A DNA stretch of 64,000 bases from Rhizophagus clarus. Taxonomy: Eukaryota > Glomeromycota > Glomeromycetes > Glomerales > Glomeraceae. Both the position numbers and the translations under genes were made by a program. Positions 22,501 to 36,156 of this stretch are shown here, in pieces. Position 1 is the first letter of the stretch. The number at the start of each line of letters is the position of its first letter. The notes beneath the pieces were generated by a model, which was given only the letters and a program-made list of their open reading frames with translations, did no database searches and was not told the DNA's origin. The stretch covers positions 312,501-376,500 of the forward strand of contig BLAL01000011.1 of assembly GCA_015698045.1 (NCBI GenBank). Reading direction: 5' to 3'.

Positions 22501-25500
22501 TTATCGGTGTAGGTGATCATTCGGATGAAAGATTGGATCAAGAGTATATTGTTTCATCGTTCATTCAAGTTAAAGAATTTTTATGTCCTCTTATGAATAG
22601 AAATATTGAGACTATTGCTGATTTGTTGATGGTACTACTAAATGTCATTAAGAAGAATAATACCTTAAAAGAAAAGATTGCATTATGTAACAGTATTGCA
22701 TTGCAAAATATGTACAATAATATTCAAAATCGTGGAGAAGTTATTAAGGAAAAAATCAAGAATGCTGTACTTAATGGAATCTTTGCATTTACACGCGACT
22801 TAAAAGAAGACAAATGTTTAGTTTCTTTACAATATCCCTCTAAATCCGATGTTAAGTACAATTTAAACGAAATTTTAGATTTACGTGGACGGGCTCTTTT
22901 GATTGTAAAACCAAAAAATACAGTTATCAACAACAAAGAAGCAGAAATGCCCAAAGATGTTGTGGATGCATTTGTTGCCCAAGTTGATATTGCACAAGAA
23001 ATAATTAACATAGTATCCATGTTAATACAAATGGGTCATTTTGGCTATAGAAAGTTTGAGAATAAATTACAAGGAACAGCTAATATGAAAGATTACCAGG
23101 GATTTTTAAAGAAAGAACTTAAAAATTGGTGAATTTGCTTTTCTTTATTTTTTTTTTATTATTACTACTATTACATTTTATTGCTTTTTTATTCTTTCTT
23201 TTAAGAAAATTAACAAAATAAAAAATTCACAAATTTATAGGCAAGGTATAGTGGATCGTGCACAACAAGAATATTATTATTTAACATTCTTCCCCGCTCG
23301 CCACATTTTAGCATTCTATGATTATTTCACATCAGAAAAATTAGATAAGGATAATGAAGAAGAATGCAAAATATTGTTTAGATTTGTAAACAGTAAAGCT
23401 CAGTTACCATCAATTCGTAAAGATATGAGTAAATTTCTACATGGATCCAAGGACTATTTTGAAATTCTTACCAAAATTGGAAGTGAACTAGAAAGAATTT
23501 TTAGGAACGTTCCAAAACAATCTCGTAAATTTAAAGCTGCCGGACAACGCGTAATGTCGGATATTGTTACGAAGGGAAAATTATTTGTTGCTGCTTGTAC
23601 CGACAAAACAAAAGTTCCGAACATTATTATGTCACTGTATGCTAATCACGGATATTATCCGGAACCGTGGCAACTTCTAATATGCACTTCCTCAACTACA
23701 ATGGAAGAACTTACGATTTTCATTAAAAGAAGTTTTTATGCATCAAATAATGGATATGAAAATCACTTATTTTGTATTGCAGATTTAGAATTGTTGGACT
23801 TTGAACTACAATATAATTTAGTTAACCAAATTAGATCAATACGAGAAATACATGATCAAAATAAAGATTATCTTTTGGCGCTTATTTGTTGTAGGGAAAC
23901 TGGAATGCATCATCATATTTTAGATCAATTTTCATTGGATGTACATGCAACCAATGGTTTAAATATTGATGCAATGAGAAGTATTTATAGAGAATTATGT
24001 CAGAATGTTATACGTGTTTCTTCTGATTTATCAGGACAAGGCAAAACTGAATGGATTAAAGAAGCAAGTTTCAATAAAAAGAGTATTCCACGTAGCTTAT
24101 TAATAAGTGATGGCATGGATTTCGGTAGACTTGTTCGTCAATTCAAAGAATGTAAACTCCGACCCGTAGAAAGCTTACATATTAATATAGTATCATCAGA
24201 TCACCCTGAAGACGTTAACATGTTCCTGTTTGAGTTATTAACTTTAGGTATAGTCTCTACTCATGTCGATATGGCTTGCTTGCCTCTTTTAGAAACACCT
24301 ACATATATATTTATTGAAATAGCTTCAACAACAGAACAACATTTACTAAATTCTTTTCCTATGGCAAGATGCATACTATTTAATCATTTATATTGGAATA
24401 TTAAAAATTTGAGAGTTTCTCAAGAAATTAATAGTCCAATGCAAGTTGCTTGTAATTACTTAAATTTATTAGATCGTAATGAGATAGATATAAAAGAAAT
24501 TCTTTTCCGGACAGATAAGGCAATCAAAGACCCATTATCAGCAGAACGCTGTCAAAATCTTATTACAAAATATTTTTTTAACAAAAATGCTGATGATATT
24601 TCTTCATTTAGATTTGTTGAAATATTTATTAATGTACTTGCTGATCAATTGGTTCGATTATCATCAAGTCAATTCTTTACTGTAGATAATCTTAAATTAA
24701 TGGTAAAAGAAACCAATACTAGTACTTCAATAGTAAAAACTTTAATAGATGTTTCAAAAGATTTTGCGACTAGATCAATTAAGACCAAAAAGGCACAATT
24801 AGAATATACAACTGCCGATGATGAAAATGCACGCCTTGATACAATTATTCAATGGGATGACTCAAATCATCTTATAGTATTTTTCAATTCTCAAACTCCA
24901 GATACTGTATCAGCTTTATATCGCGATAGAAAAAAGGTTCATGATAATGTTAAAATTTTATTAAAAAGTCAAATAATTGGTGATCCAACAAAATGGGAAT
25001 TAGATGATTATAATTCGATGTCCGCAAATGCTCTTTTTGTAAAGTTAGAATATTTGGCGCGAAAATCGACGGAAAAATTAGAACTTCCTGCGTATGCGTT
25101 GTCTGGTGATAATTTAATAAAGATGGCCTTAATTCTTCTAAGGGCACGTGCGAACATTCCGGTCATAGTTTGTGGTGATGCAGGGTGTGGCAAGGTAAAA
25201 TCTATTTTAAAATAATTTTTTTTTGTTCTGCTATTAACAGTTTTTCGTTTCATTATATAGACAAGCTTAGTTGTCTATTTGGCTATGATGGTCGAAGTTC
25301 AATTCTTAGCTCTTAATCTTCATGCTGGAATTGATGAAGAAATTATTGTGAGGCTTATGAATGATGCTTCAAAAAAAGCAGAAAATGGAGAAATTTGGTT
25401 ATTCTTTGATGAAATCAATACTTGTACCCATTTAGGTTTACTTGCAGATTTAATATCTCGTCGAATGCTTCATGGTAAACTTATACATCCAAATATTCGT

Positions 25501-28500
25501 TTTTTCTCCGCCTGTAATCCATACCGTCGTCGTTCAAAACCTCAAAGTGAAGCTGGTTTGGTGAATAAGATTAAAAAATTTGAAGAACAGAGTAATCTTG
25601 TTTATCAAGTTAAACCACTTCCTGATCAAATTTTGGATTATGTATGGGACTATGGCGTTCTGAGTCCAAAAGACGAATTAAAATATATTGAGATTATGGT
25701 TGAAAAAGAATTAAAAAGATTAGGACATCCCGCATTTGTTGAACTTTTATTTGCTTCTCAAAAATTTATTCGAAAAGTTGAAGAACCATATAGTGTTAGT
25801 TTACGTGATGTTAAACGAGCTATAACGTTGGTGAAATTCTTTTATAATTCTCTTGATAATCGTCCGGTGTATAGGAAGGGGCATAAATATCCACCATCTG
25901 GAAATCCAACTACGACGACTAGATCTTATGTTTTAGCACTTAGTCTTTGTTACCATTCTCGATTATATGATCAAAATTTACGTAAGCAATATCGTTGCGA
26001 AATGGGACAAATATTACAAAATCACAAAGCTTATGTAGGAGAAAATATGTTTGCTAAAATTATACGTGAAGAACAAGAGGATTACATTAATAGAATGTAT
26101 TACCCACCTAATACTGCAAACAATGAAGCTTTATTAGAGAATGTTTTGGTTACGATTGTATGCATTTTGACACGCATCCCCTTATTCCTTATAGGGGCTC
26201 CGGGCTCTTCAAAATCTTTTGCAATTCATCTTATAAATTCGAATTTACGTGGATCTGATTCAAATGATAAATATTTCAGAAAGTTGCCACAGATTTACTT
26301 AATTCCACATCAAAGTTCTTCATCTTCAACTTCTGATGATATAATAAAAGTTTTTGATAGGGCAAATAAATATCAAGAAACGACTTCCAACCAATTTCCT
26401 ATTATAAGTGTTGTTTTACTTGATAATGGTAATTTCATTTCCTTATGATCTTTTGTTGCATTATTTGTTTTTTAATGTTGTCCAAATTTATTTATTATAA
26501 AATTTATCAGTTGAATTAGCCGAAACAAGTCCTCTCAATCCGTTAAAAGTACTTCATTCTCTGCTTGAGCCAAGCTATCCGGCCACAGGACCAACTGTTT
26601 CGGTAATTGGAATATCTAATTGGCGCCTGGATAATAGCAAAAGTAGTCGCGCATTACTTGTTCAGAGGTATTATTACAATAATATAGTATATAAAAGATT
26701 TTGAAAAATTTCTCTAATATGAATAATTTTTTTTTTATAGGCCGCAATTTGATTTAGATGATTTAGTTGATACAGCTGAGCGTTTATTAATTACAAGGAT
26801 TATTGGATATAAACAAAGAGGCGCTTTAGAACCTTTAGCTAAAGCATATTTAGAATACGAAAAGCATGGTCAAGCTATACCTAACTTCCATGGTCTCCGT
26901 GATTATTATGCATTGGTAAAACGGCTTTCATTAGATGAAATGACTTCAGAGAATATTCAAATGGCATTGGCTCGCAATTTTGGAGGAACAGAAAATAACA
27001 AATTATACGAAAAATATTTTGGAAACGTGCTTAAGACGTTTAATAATCATAGACCATGGTTTTATAAACCAATTCCAATTGAACAATTAATCGATTCAAA
27101 TTTAGATGATCCTGATTCACGTCATTTAATGGTTATTGATAAAAGTGACACGATCATAAATTTATTAACTTATTACTTAAAACGAAGAGATTTGGATCCC
27201 GTTGTAATTTTAGGATCACAGTTTCCTGACGACCAGGATGATTATTCTTATAGTGTTTTAATTAGAATCATGGTAAATAATTTATCATTTCACTGAAATA
27301 AGTTTATTTCTTCAATTTATTTATTACCCACGTGTGTATTAACATATACTATCACTTTAGATGTGTGTAGAGACAGGCAGACCATTGATTCTAACAGACT
27401 TAGAAACAATTTATGGTAATTTCTAATCTTTCTAATATGAAAATATGAAATTCTATATTAAAATAACCTTTATTATTTCTCAATAGGGAGCCTTTACGAT
27501 TTGTGGAACCAACATTATATCGTAGTGGGAGATAAGGAAAACCCTAAATATTTTACACAAGTAGCACTTGGAGCATATGCTAATCGCATGCTGTAAGTAG
27601 TTATTGTCAATTTATTATTTACATTAAATGAGTTTGTAATTTATTTTCAAAAAAAATTTCTAATTTATATTTTGTTAGTTATGTTTCACCAAATTTTAAA
27701 TGTATTGTTGTTATGAATGAGAATAATTTGACATCAGCTGACCCTTCGTTTCTTAACCGACTTGAAAAACAAAAAATGTCGTTAAGTGATATACTTAATG
27801 ATAGGCAAAAAATGCTTGTAAAGGATTTAGACAGTTGGATAAAACGAATAATCTTCAATCCAGTGACCCGATTACATAATAGATTCGCCAAAAAGGATTT
27901 GTTCATTGGATTTGATAAAAATGAAACTTTGCAAAGTTTAGTTATTGACATTACAAAGAATAACCCCGAAGCTAATGATAATGAGATTTTAGAAAAGTGC
28001 AAAGAATCATTGATTGCAATAGCAACCCCTGATGGAGTTATAAGAGCGGAATCATCACTTTTAGAACAAGACGAAATTGATCGATGGAAACATGTTTATT
28101 TCAATCAACAGCATCACAACGACCTTTCTAATTATTTTGACGCTTTACTTGATCAAGAAAAATCGTTCACAGATCCCAAAGGGCAATTAGTAATTATAAA
28201 CACATTTTCTAAGATAAACACGGATTTCAAATCTTGTTTACAAGATTATTTAAAATACCAAGTGTTTAATTTGTCATTCATTAAGACCGAGGATCAAATG
28301 TCAAAAATAGTAAAAAATTTCTTTTTTGGATCAATGGATCAAATTTTAATTCTTCAATGTGACATTAATTCTACTAATATTAAATGTGTAAAATTAGTAA
28401 AATATATTATTGAACAAGTTCGAAACGAATTTTTGGTCAAAAAAGAAACGTGTAAAATAAATATGCCTATTAAACACACGTGTATAATATTTCATATTCA

Positions 28501-31500
28501 ACGAGATTATGAACAAAGTTTAATAAGGTCCAATTTTATTTGTGACTGGAAACAAATTACTATTGAAACGTTAAAATCACCAGAGATACCATTAACGAAT
28601 TTTCTTGATAAATCTTTATATAACATAATTAATTCGGAACTTTTTGAAAAAATGGTTGATTCAACAATGCCGTTTGAAAAAATTCTAAAAGATGAATTAT
28701 TATGGTGTTTATCATGTATAGGATACCAATACCCTAATGAAAAATATATAAGGTATGATGACATCAAATTTTGCTAAGGTTACTTTCTAAATTATTGATT
28801 TACATATAAACTTCTTTTTGATATTTTTATAGTACATTGAATAAACAAATATTAAATAATTCGAATTTTATAAAATGCATTAAAGATAAAACTTTTGGAT
28901 GGATTTCAGAAAATTGTAAAAATTGGCAATATGAAGTAGCTTTAGATAAAATGAATTTATCAAGATTTAACTACTTCTCACTGGCTTTACATAATTATTT
29001 AAGAATAATTATTAAACAAACTGTCGCTAAAATTTTATATTCACTTGAAAAGTTATCAGCAATAGCCACATTTTATAATAATGAAGATAATAAGGAATCT
29101 AATATAAAAAATCAATTATCCGAATTATGGAAACACTTCTTTATGGATAATACAATAATTAATATTAATAACTTATGTGAACCAAAACCTTCTGCATATA
29201 AAATGTCACGCTCAATAATTAGTGATCTTGAATTTCCTTTCTCATATCATTTCTTGGATAAAATTAATTTTTATAAAAAGTTATATTGTGAAGAACTGGA
29301 TATTTTAAAGCAAGTTTTAGAAAATGATGATGGATTAGTTGAAAATCATATAGAAGATTTTAAAAACAATTTGATTTCTATATATCCAAATTTTGAATAT
29401 TTGAAAAAATATTCGGAGTTATATTATTGTGATTTTATTAGAATAATTTTATCGGTTTATTCAACGAAATTGGATTTTATTTTAAAACATTTAATTGGAG
29501 TAACTGCAGATAAAATCATTGATCCGTTTATCATCCACATATATTGGTGGAAATATGCAAATGAAATTTTGATACAATTAAAATTAGTTGAAACATTCCC
29601 AAATCTTATTACAAAGGCACAAAATGATTTCATTGTATACGGTAAACTTGATCAATATCTTTTTAGAGAATCAATTAATTCGATTTTACAAAATATATGT
29701 GATAATAAACCATGGGAACATGACATGGACTTCATTTTATCTATATATTATAAAATCTATAATTCGAAGAATTTTGCAAATTTGCATTTATTGTTTATAT
29801 GTAATGATTTATTAAAAATTAAATCAATTCCATTAGAAAAAGTCAAAGAAATTATTAACTTAGGAAAATCTGCCAAAAAACAAGAATTTATTACGGTTGA
29901 AATTGTTAATATTTTGTTTAGTAGTTTAAATGATGATGATGTAATTCCTATTACATCATTTATTACAAGAATTCTTAAGCTTATTTCTTTGGAATCGGAA
30001 ACTCGATTAGCCCTTTATAGAAATATATTTTCACAACATTCATTCAATCTGATGAATAATGGTATAATTGAAAAAATATTTAATACTGAAATTCAACAGA
30101 ACAAACAAATATTTTTTGCATTAATTAAAGATTCTGAAGAGGCTTTACAGCTTTCAACTAGATTGAAAACTATTAATGATAGTATTAAAAATACCGACTC
30201 TTTTATGGCAGAACTTTGCTGTGATACAATTCAGACGATTTTCAATAAATTTGAATTGAATGAACTAACACCTTATTTCAAGAATTCTATTGAATCATCT
30301 GTAAAACACGAAGACGCAACTTTACAACAAGTGTTTATTCTGCAACAAATAGTTTCAATTGCATTTTTGAAAGAATTTATAAATAAATTTTGGAAGGATT
30401 ATTATCAAGAAGATAATTCCTTATCTAAGTCATTAATCAATGAAGTTAATGATACTATGAAAATTAGTAGTCATTTATTTATCCAGTCAGTACAATCTTA
30501 TTTTATGCTAAATTTATACCAACAAAGTTCTTTTGATACAAAGCAACTTGAAATATTAAAGAAGGAAATTATATTTCTTGGAAATTTTACTAATGTGGAA
30601 ACAAATTATCTTTCTAACCTTTGGAAACCAATAAGAAAAGTGAATTTTAAAGATTTTTATGCATATTATAATAATAGTTCGGATAAATATCCGTTTCTTT
30701 CAGTATTTTTTAAACATTATAAGAGCTTAAATTTCATCAAGTATCTTTATCCAATTATTAGATTTATAAAAGTTTTAAACTTTAAACTTGAATATCATTT
30801 AACTAGAAAAGCAGCTCAAAATATGACATTTCATGAATTTATTAAAAAAGAATCTGCAGATAATAATGAATATGCAACTTTAAAATCTTTATTTGAAGAA
30901 TTTGCTATTAGTTGGAACTCTGTTATTGGTCACATTAATCAATATCGATCTAGTGAATTACTTAATAAACCAACCATGAATCTTGAACTTCCTGTAATAT
31001 TTGGATTATTTGAGCAAAAAAGTAATGGAATTTATTTATGTGCAATTTTAGATTTTTTAATTAAATTACACAACGAATTTTTAGATGAAGTCATAACTAT
31101 TCCAATTGAAGAATGTAAAAGTCTTAATTTTATAAGAGATTTGTCTTGGAAATATTCAAATTCTAAATTATATTTTGTTAAATCAACAGTAATACAGGCA
31201 CAAGATAATAATTTTATTAATTATGAATGGAATGATAAAATTTTAAAATATAATCAAAGAAATGTAAATATTAAAGGAAATGTAGACTTTATATTTGATT
31301 TACAAAAAATTGAAATCAAATTAGCAAGGAAATTAGTTCTTGACAAAGTTTATTTCGAAACGGAAATTAATCAATTTTATTTAAAAAATTTTTCATTTAA
31401 ATATGAATTATTTCATAATTTTCCAAGAATTTTGTTTGATATTAAAAAAGTATTACCACAAGTATCTATTTCAGGTGATAAAGTATTAATGATATTAACA

Positions 31501-32272
31501 ATATTTCAGCAATCAAATTCTCCATTATTTTTAAATAATTCGACAAAATTAATTAATTTACCTGAATTGCTTTTTCTTTTTGAAGTAATTCTTTGTTTTA
31601 TTAAAGAATTTTCAATTCAAAATAATAATATACTTATTTTAGATTTTGTTGACCAATGGTTAAAATTAGCGAGATATAATATAGAATCTTTGGAAATACT
31701 TAAAGAGTTTTCTTTAAAACATATTATTGCATTTTATGAATTAATTGAAGAGCAAGTTGCCAATTCACTAATTCATAATATAGATGATAAATTTAAAATC
31801 CCATTAATGCAAGAAATGAAGGATTCAATCAATAAGGTTGTGAGTTATAGTAATCAAAATCAACAACTTATTCCTGCCAAAGCATTCGCTCTTGCGTTAA
31901 AAAGATTCATTTATAGATTTTTATTAGTTAATTTTGATATTGAAAATTCGAATTTAAATACATATATTTTGGATTTCACTTTAGATTTATGGAGTGGTGA
32001 TATTAAACAAGAACTGGTTGAGAAATTGTTTCCTACTTGTTTATTAGTATCTCATGCTTATGATACTTATATGTTTATTGTCAATGAAATTGAGGTATGT
32101 ATTTTGCATATTTTTGTTAAATTATTATCAAGAAGAATTAATTTTAATTTATTAATATCATAAACAGAAAGCAATGAAAGGAGAAGAAAATAATGAAAAC
32201 TTTTCATCTTCTGCGTCTTCATTGACTGCAAGAAAGAATTTAATTAAAAAATTTAAGAAGTTTACAAATTAA
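19524..32272 (+). CDS. Giant RNF213-like AAA+ protein with a CBM20-like N-terminus
   Basis: Twelve exons join in phase into 3950 residues: 19524-20405, 20482-21290, 21380-23128, 23241-25194, 25261-26428, 26511-26667, 26741-27272, 27361-27415, 27487-27592, 27679-28752, 28833-32094 and 32168-32272. Residues 1 to about 105 look like a CBM20 starch-binding domain (LGDADGLGAWGRPIVKL). The core has two AAA modules. The first has Walker A GDAGCGKT at 1792-1799, split by intron 4, and Walker B LFFDEIN. The second has Walker A GAPGSSKS at 2110-2117 and a Walker B reading VVLLDN at 2182-2187, where Asn replaces the usual Glu. Typical RNF213 blocks follow (HGLRDYYALVK, NRLEKQ). Human RNF213 is a ubiquitin ligase of about 5200 residues. 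Here I see no RING or RZ-finger Cys/His cluster in the long eleventh exon, so ligase activity is doubtful. ATPase, lipid-droplet or defence roles are inferred only from the family. Confidence 0.88.
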
Positions 32273-33699
32273 ATAGTATTTTCACTATCTATTATATATT
32301 GTTATTTTACTATATCTGTATATTTGGTATATTTTTGTTTTTTTTTAAATAAAGTTTCATTTTTATTAACACATTGGATACCCCCTTAAATGATATATTA
32401 ATATTAAGTCTGTATTACAAAAATTTTAGAACAATATAAATATAATTATAATATATTAGAAGCTTGCATACTCCTCTCTAAACATGAACTATTGTGATTT
32501 GCAAAAATTTGCGTTTACAAGAATAATTTTATGGCAAAATAATCATGATTATTTCTTTTTAGTTCACTCAGCTGATCAAAACAATTAAAATAATCAAATA
32601 ATCATGTGTAATTTTAACATAAATTTTTTTAAATAAGTAATATTTTATTAGCATTTTGTTGTAAGAGAACAAATTATATTCATTAAAATACAATTAGATA
32701 TTACGATCTACATACCTATTAATTTAATTATCTTATTAAAATAACAAACCTTTATATAATTATTATATCTATATTATATTTGGTATTAGTGTATATTACC
32801 AAGTGATTTTGCTGATCCTATTTTGTTCGTTTCGTCTGCGACTAATTTATTCATGATTATTTCTGTCTTGATCTTTTGATTTCATTTTTCCGTTCTTTCA
32901 TTAGTCCTTCGTGTTCATCATCTTTCTTTTGCAGGCCTGCATCTCTTTGTGTTGCTCTTCTTCTCTTTAAAATACTTACTAATCCTCGACTTTTTTCTTC
33001 TTCGACTACTAACGTACATCGTCATTCCCAAATCAATTTATTTACCTCGATAATATATGTATCGATTTTTTGCATGATTAATTGTTTCTGTAATTTATTT
33101 TTGTGATATTTCATAATGATTGACTTACTAAACCACGCTTGATTTCTCTAATTTTTAGCATAATTATTTTTTGCCGAATACAGATTTCTGTAATCTATAA
33201 TCATAAATCAGATATGTTTCCATAGTAATATTGCAAACAATAATTAATCTTGTGTTATTGATCATCATCACGGCAGAACCATGATAATGATGAAATTTAT
33301 ACCACGGAGACTAACGTTTTATTACAATTTTTAACTAGTGATAAACTTTTTACCTTATCTTTTCAAATAAACATCATCTATAAAAATATCAATAAGGAAA
33401 ATTACAGATGACTAATAAGAAACGTAGTATAAAATTACCAATTTGTACAAAAGCTATTTATTATAATAAAGTTTCTATTCACAAAATTAAAAAGGATTAT
33501 TTGTTGTTTACTTTAGAAAAAATAATTTTTCAAGCCAAATTAAAAATGGTCATTCGGTCTCGGGACATCTTTCAATCTTAATACCAAGAAGACCGGTCCA
33601 AGTGACTACAAACTCTTATTGTTATTTATAAAGACCGTTTAGAACCTGTCCATAAGAACATCCGTCAGTCTTTTTAGGATTGTAGTAATTCCACTTTTA
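32273..33699. other. Intergenic region with one lysine/glutamate-rich open stretch
   Basis: There is no firm gene. On the minus strand, about 32858-33030, one frame reads highly charged sequence (VVEEEKSRGLVSILKRRR, then QKKDDEHEGLMKERKNEIKR) to a stop, and a second frame is also open from an ATG. This could be the last exon of a lost gene or low-complexity chance. Confidence 0.3.
32348..32353 (+). terminator. Possible polyadenylation signal
   Basis: AATAAA lies about 76 bases after the stop of the RNF213-like gene, in a T-rich context. Fungal signals are loose, so this is only a candidate. Confidence 0.4.
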
Positions 33700-34135
33700 A
33701 AACTAATTACAAACATAAATGGCCGATTCAACCCTTGCCCCATCATCAATCCTACTTCTTGTAGTGCTGATTATGTCAACAATACTTCATCAAACGTTTA
33801 ATACTATTGAGGAATCTATCCAACGACATGATGAAAGAATAAATATTAATCAAGAAAATGTTTATTATGTCATAATATTCGTTTATTAATAGACCATGCA
33901 ACGATTTTAAATTTACCATATCACCTGTAAAGAAAAGATTACTGACGGATTTATAATTATTAAATAATTGCTTATACTCATCACATTTCAACAACCGAAT
34001 TATAGAGAATTACTTGCGAAATGATTCCGTATTCACTTATAATCTAAATATTTATGGTATTGAATAGAAAATTTGGTGTTTCATTTGAAATAGTTACTTA
34101 TTGATTTTCATCCACCAAAAGCAGGTACACCTCTT
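33700..34135 (+). pseudogene. Decayed copy of the gene at 37576
   Basis: Aligned by eye with 37555-38115, the same landmarks appear in the same order. They are AAATGGC(C/T)GATTCAA, ACGACATGATGA then ATTAATATTAATCAAGAAA, TAGACCATGCAACGATTT, TTTATGGTATTGAAT and TTTCATTTGAAATAG. Several deletions and in-frame stops break the frame, for example TTATTAATAG near 33885, and a central block is missing. It is a dead paralogue 3.9 kb upstream of the intact gene, in the same orientation. Confidence 0.85.
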
Positions 34136-34354
34136 TTTTGTGTTATGTTCGTGGCGGAACAATTTCCAAAATAAAATAATTGATTTCTTTCCATGGTATA
34201 AAGTTTTCAAATTTATCATAGATGTAACTTCCTTTACTCAGTCCTTACTCTACTTAGGATTCGGAAAGAGATCCTGGATACATATAGATGATTGATATTT
34301 CCAAAAAATAGATTAAAAAGTCAATCATTTTTGTTGCGCCAGCACCACGAGCCA

Positions 34355-34788
34355 CACGTCCGAAATGTGTGTCAGGTTAAGCCACACGTATGACGCAGCG
34401 AATTTTATAAAGTTAAGACCTCTTCCGATAGGAAAAAGCTTTAAAATCCCAGAATAGCTGTATTTTTATTCGCTTTGCAAGTTTACTTAAGGTTTGAAAT
34501 GATGTTTAAAAAGCCGTTTTTGACTTTAAAAATAACGATCAATTTTATCTCTTTACCGATCATTTCCAAATTTGGATTTAAGGAAAACGATGCTTTGGCA
34601 AATAGGCCAAAAACAATATTCAAAACCGACTTTGTCGCTCTAAGTAAACTTGCAGAGGAGCCAAAATTACGCCAAACTGCTAGCTTTTAAGCGTTATATA
34701 TTATTACGAACTATGAAAAAATTTCTTTTTTTAAAAAATTATTGCTGTGCCACACTTGTGGCTTAACCTGACACACATTTCGGACGTG
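34355..34788. mobile_element. MITE with perfect 32-bp terminal inverted repeats
   Basis: 34355-34386 (CACGTCCGAAATGTGTGTCA...) is the exact reverse complement of 34757-34788. Inner parts also pair (GCAAGTTTACTTAAGG near 34478 with TAAGTAAACTTGC near 34648). There is no coding capacity. Just outside, GAGC and GCTC also pair, so the element may be a few bases longer. The target duplication is unclear. Confidence 0.85.
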
Positions 34789-36156
34789 CTCACAGGCAAA
34801 TTATTACGTCCTAAACACGTGATATACTAAAATGGAAAAACACGTAACTATATTATTTAATTGAGCACGATCATAAATCCATATTGTTGTTATTCATTAA
34901 GAGTTGAAGAGTGTTTCATTACAAGTGATATTGTAATATAAATTTGAAGACCATTTTGTGGTTAAAAAGACTGAATGATTAATTGCATAGACTATATAAA
35001 TTAACAAAGTTATCGACATAGCTCTGACTGATATAAATTTTTTTCGTACTGATAAGTGATGTGGTAGCGATAGTTATACTTGAAATCTATATTGCAGTTT
35101 GATAATTATTCGAATTAGCAATAAAATGAAGGATAAATGGTTGGTCATACTATTAACAATTGTACAGGTCATACAACAATAGAATAATTCAAATTTAGAT
35201 AGAACTTTGTTAATAACTTGGCTAAAGTTATTCATACTCCGTTAACTCTGGAATTTTTTGGTTATGTAAACGCGAATATTTTATCAGAATAATTTACCTG
35301 GTGCACAAGAATCAACTAATGTATTAGGTAATCAAAGAATTTTTCCCCAGAAATTTTTGTTTTAAAACATTAACGTAAACGTAAACGTAAACGTTAACGT
35401 TAGCGAATCTTGTCGTGAAGCCAGGCCGCCCGTTACTCATTTGAATATAGAGAATACTGTAATTTACTGGTTTTTTTTCCTTTGATTATTTAATATTACA
35501 AATATCTTTTTTTTAGTGGATTGGTTTGGATCGGGCTGCAAATCCGAGATTTTTTCTTCAGTCGTTTTATTTTTTATGAATAATAATATTAATAAATTAT
35601 TTTTTTTTATCCTTTACTTCTTTTTCATTTTTTAAACATTATTTTTTAAAACAAAATAAAATACTTTTTTTTTATCTTCTAGATTCGGCCAAGGAACTAC
35701 AGATAATACCGAATATTTGTACAGGAGTACTGCGACAAGTAAGAAAGCATGTTTTTTTTAAAATAATGCTAATAACTTGAATTTTCTTCGTCTTTGTTAA
35801 TACTACTACTATAACGTATGCATATTTTCTTTAAGTTTTTATTTATTTTTTTCTTAATATTATTTCCTAATAACTGAAATCGCATGGATATTTTTTTCTC
35901 TAGAAAAAAAATTTTTTTGTATTATTAATAAACTAGAAATTTTTTATTTATTATCGTTTCCTAATTCCTAATCCTTTTTCTTTATAATGTTTCTTAATGA
36001 ATCACCCGACTTTTGTTTTTTAAAAAAAAAGAAAAAAAAAAACTTTATTATATATTTAATAGTAATCAACGAAAAAATATGATTATGCATATTAATAAAA
36101 AATATCCGTCCTCACATGGTCACACCTCAGATTCATATGTTGAGATTATGTAACTA
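34789..36156. other. Intergenic region with a possible lone micro-exon
   Basis: No gene model is supported. A run of AACGTAAACGTAAACG at about 35371-35405 is a short tandem repeat. At 35683-35738 an open block (SAKELQIIPNICTGVLRQ) is flanked by TTCTAG and GTAAGA, so it could be one exon of a micro-exon gene whose other exons I could not join. Confidence 0.35.

Noticed and set aside
32876-33106. Plus-strand frame rich in Ser, Phe and Cys
   Set aside because: It starts with TTG, and the opposite strand of the same DNA looks more like a charged coding exon. Neither is firm.
35371-35405. Telomere-like repeat AACGTAAACG
   Set aside because: Only a few units, with an internal palindrome and no match to the usual fungal TTAGGG type.
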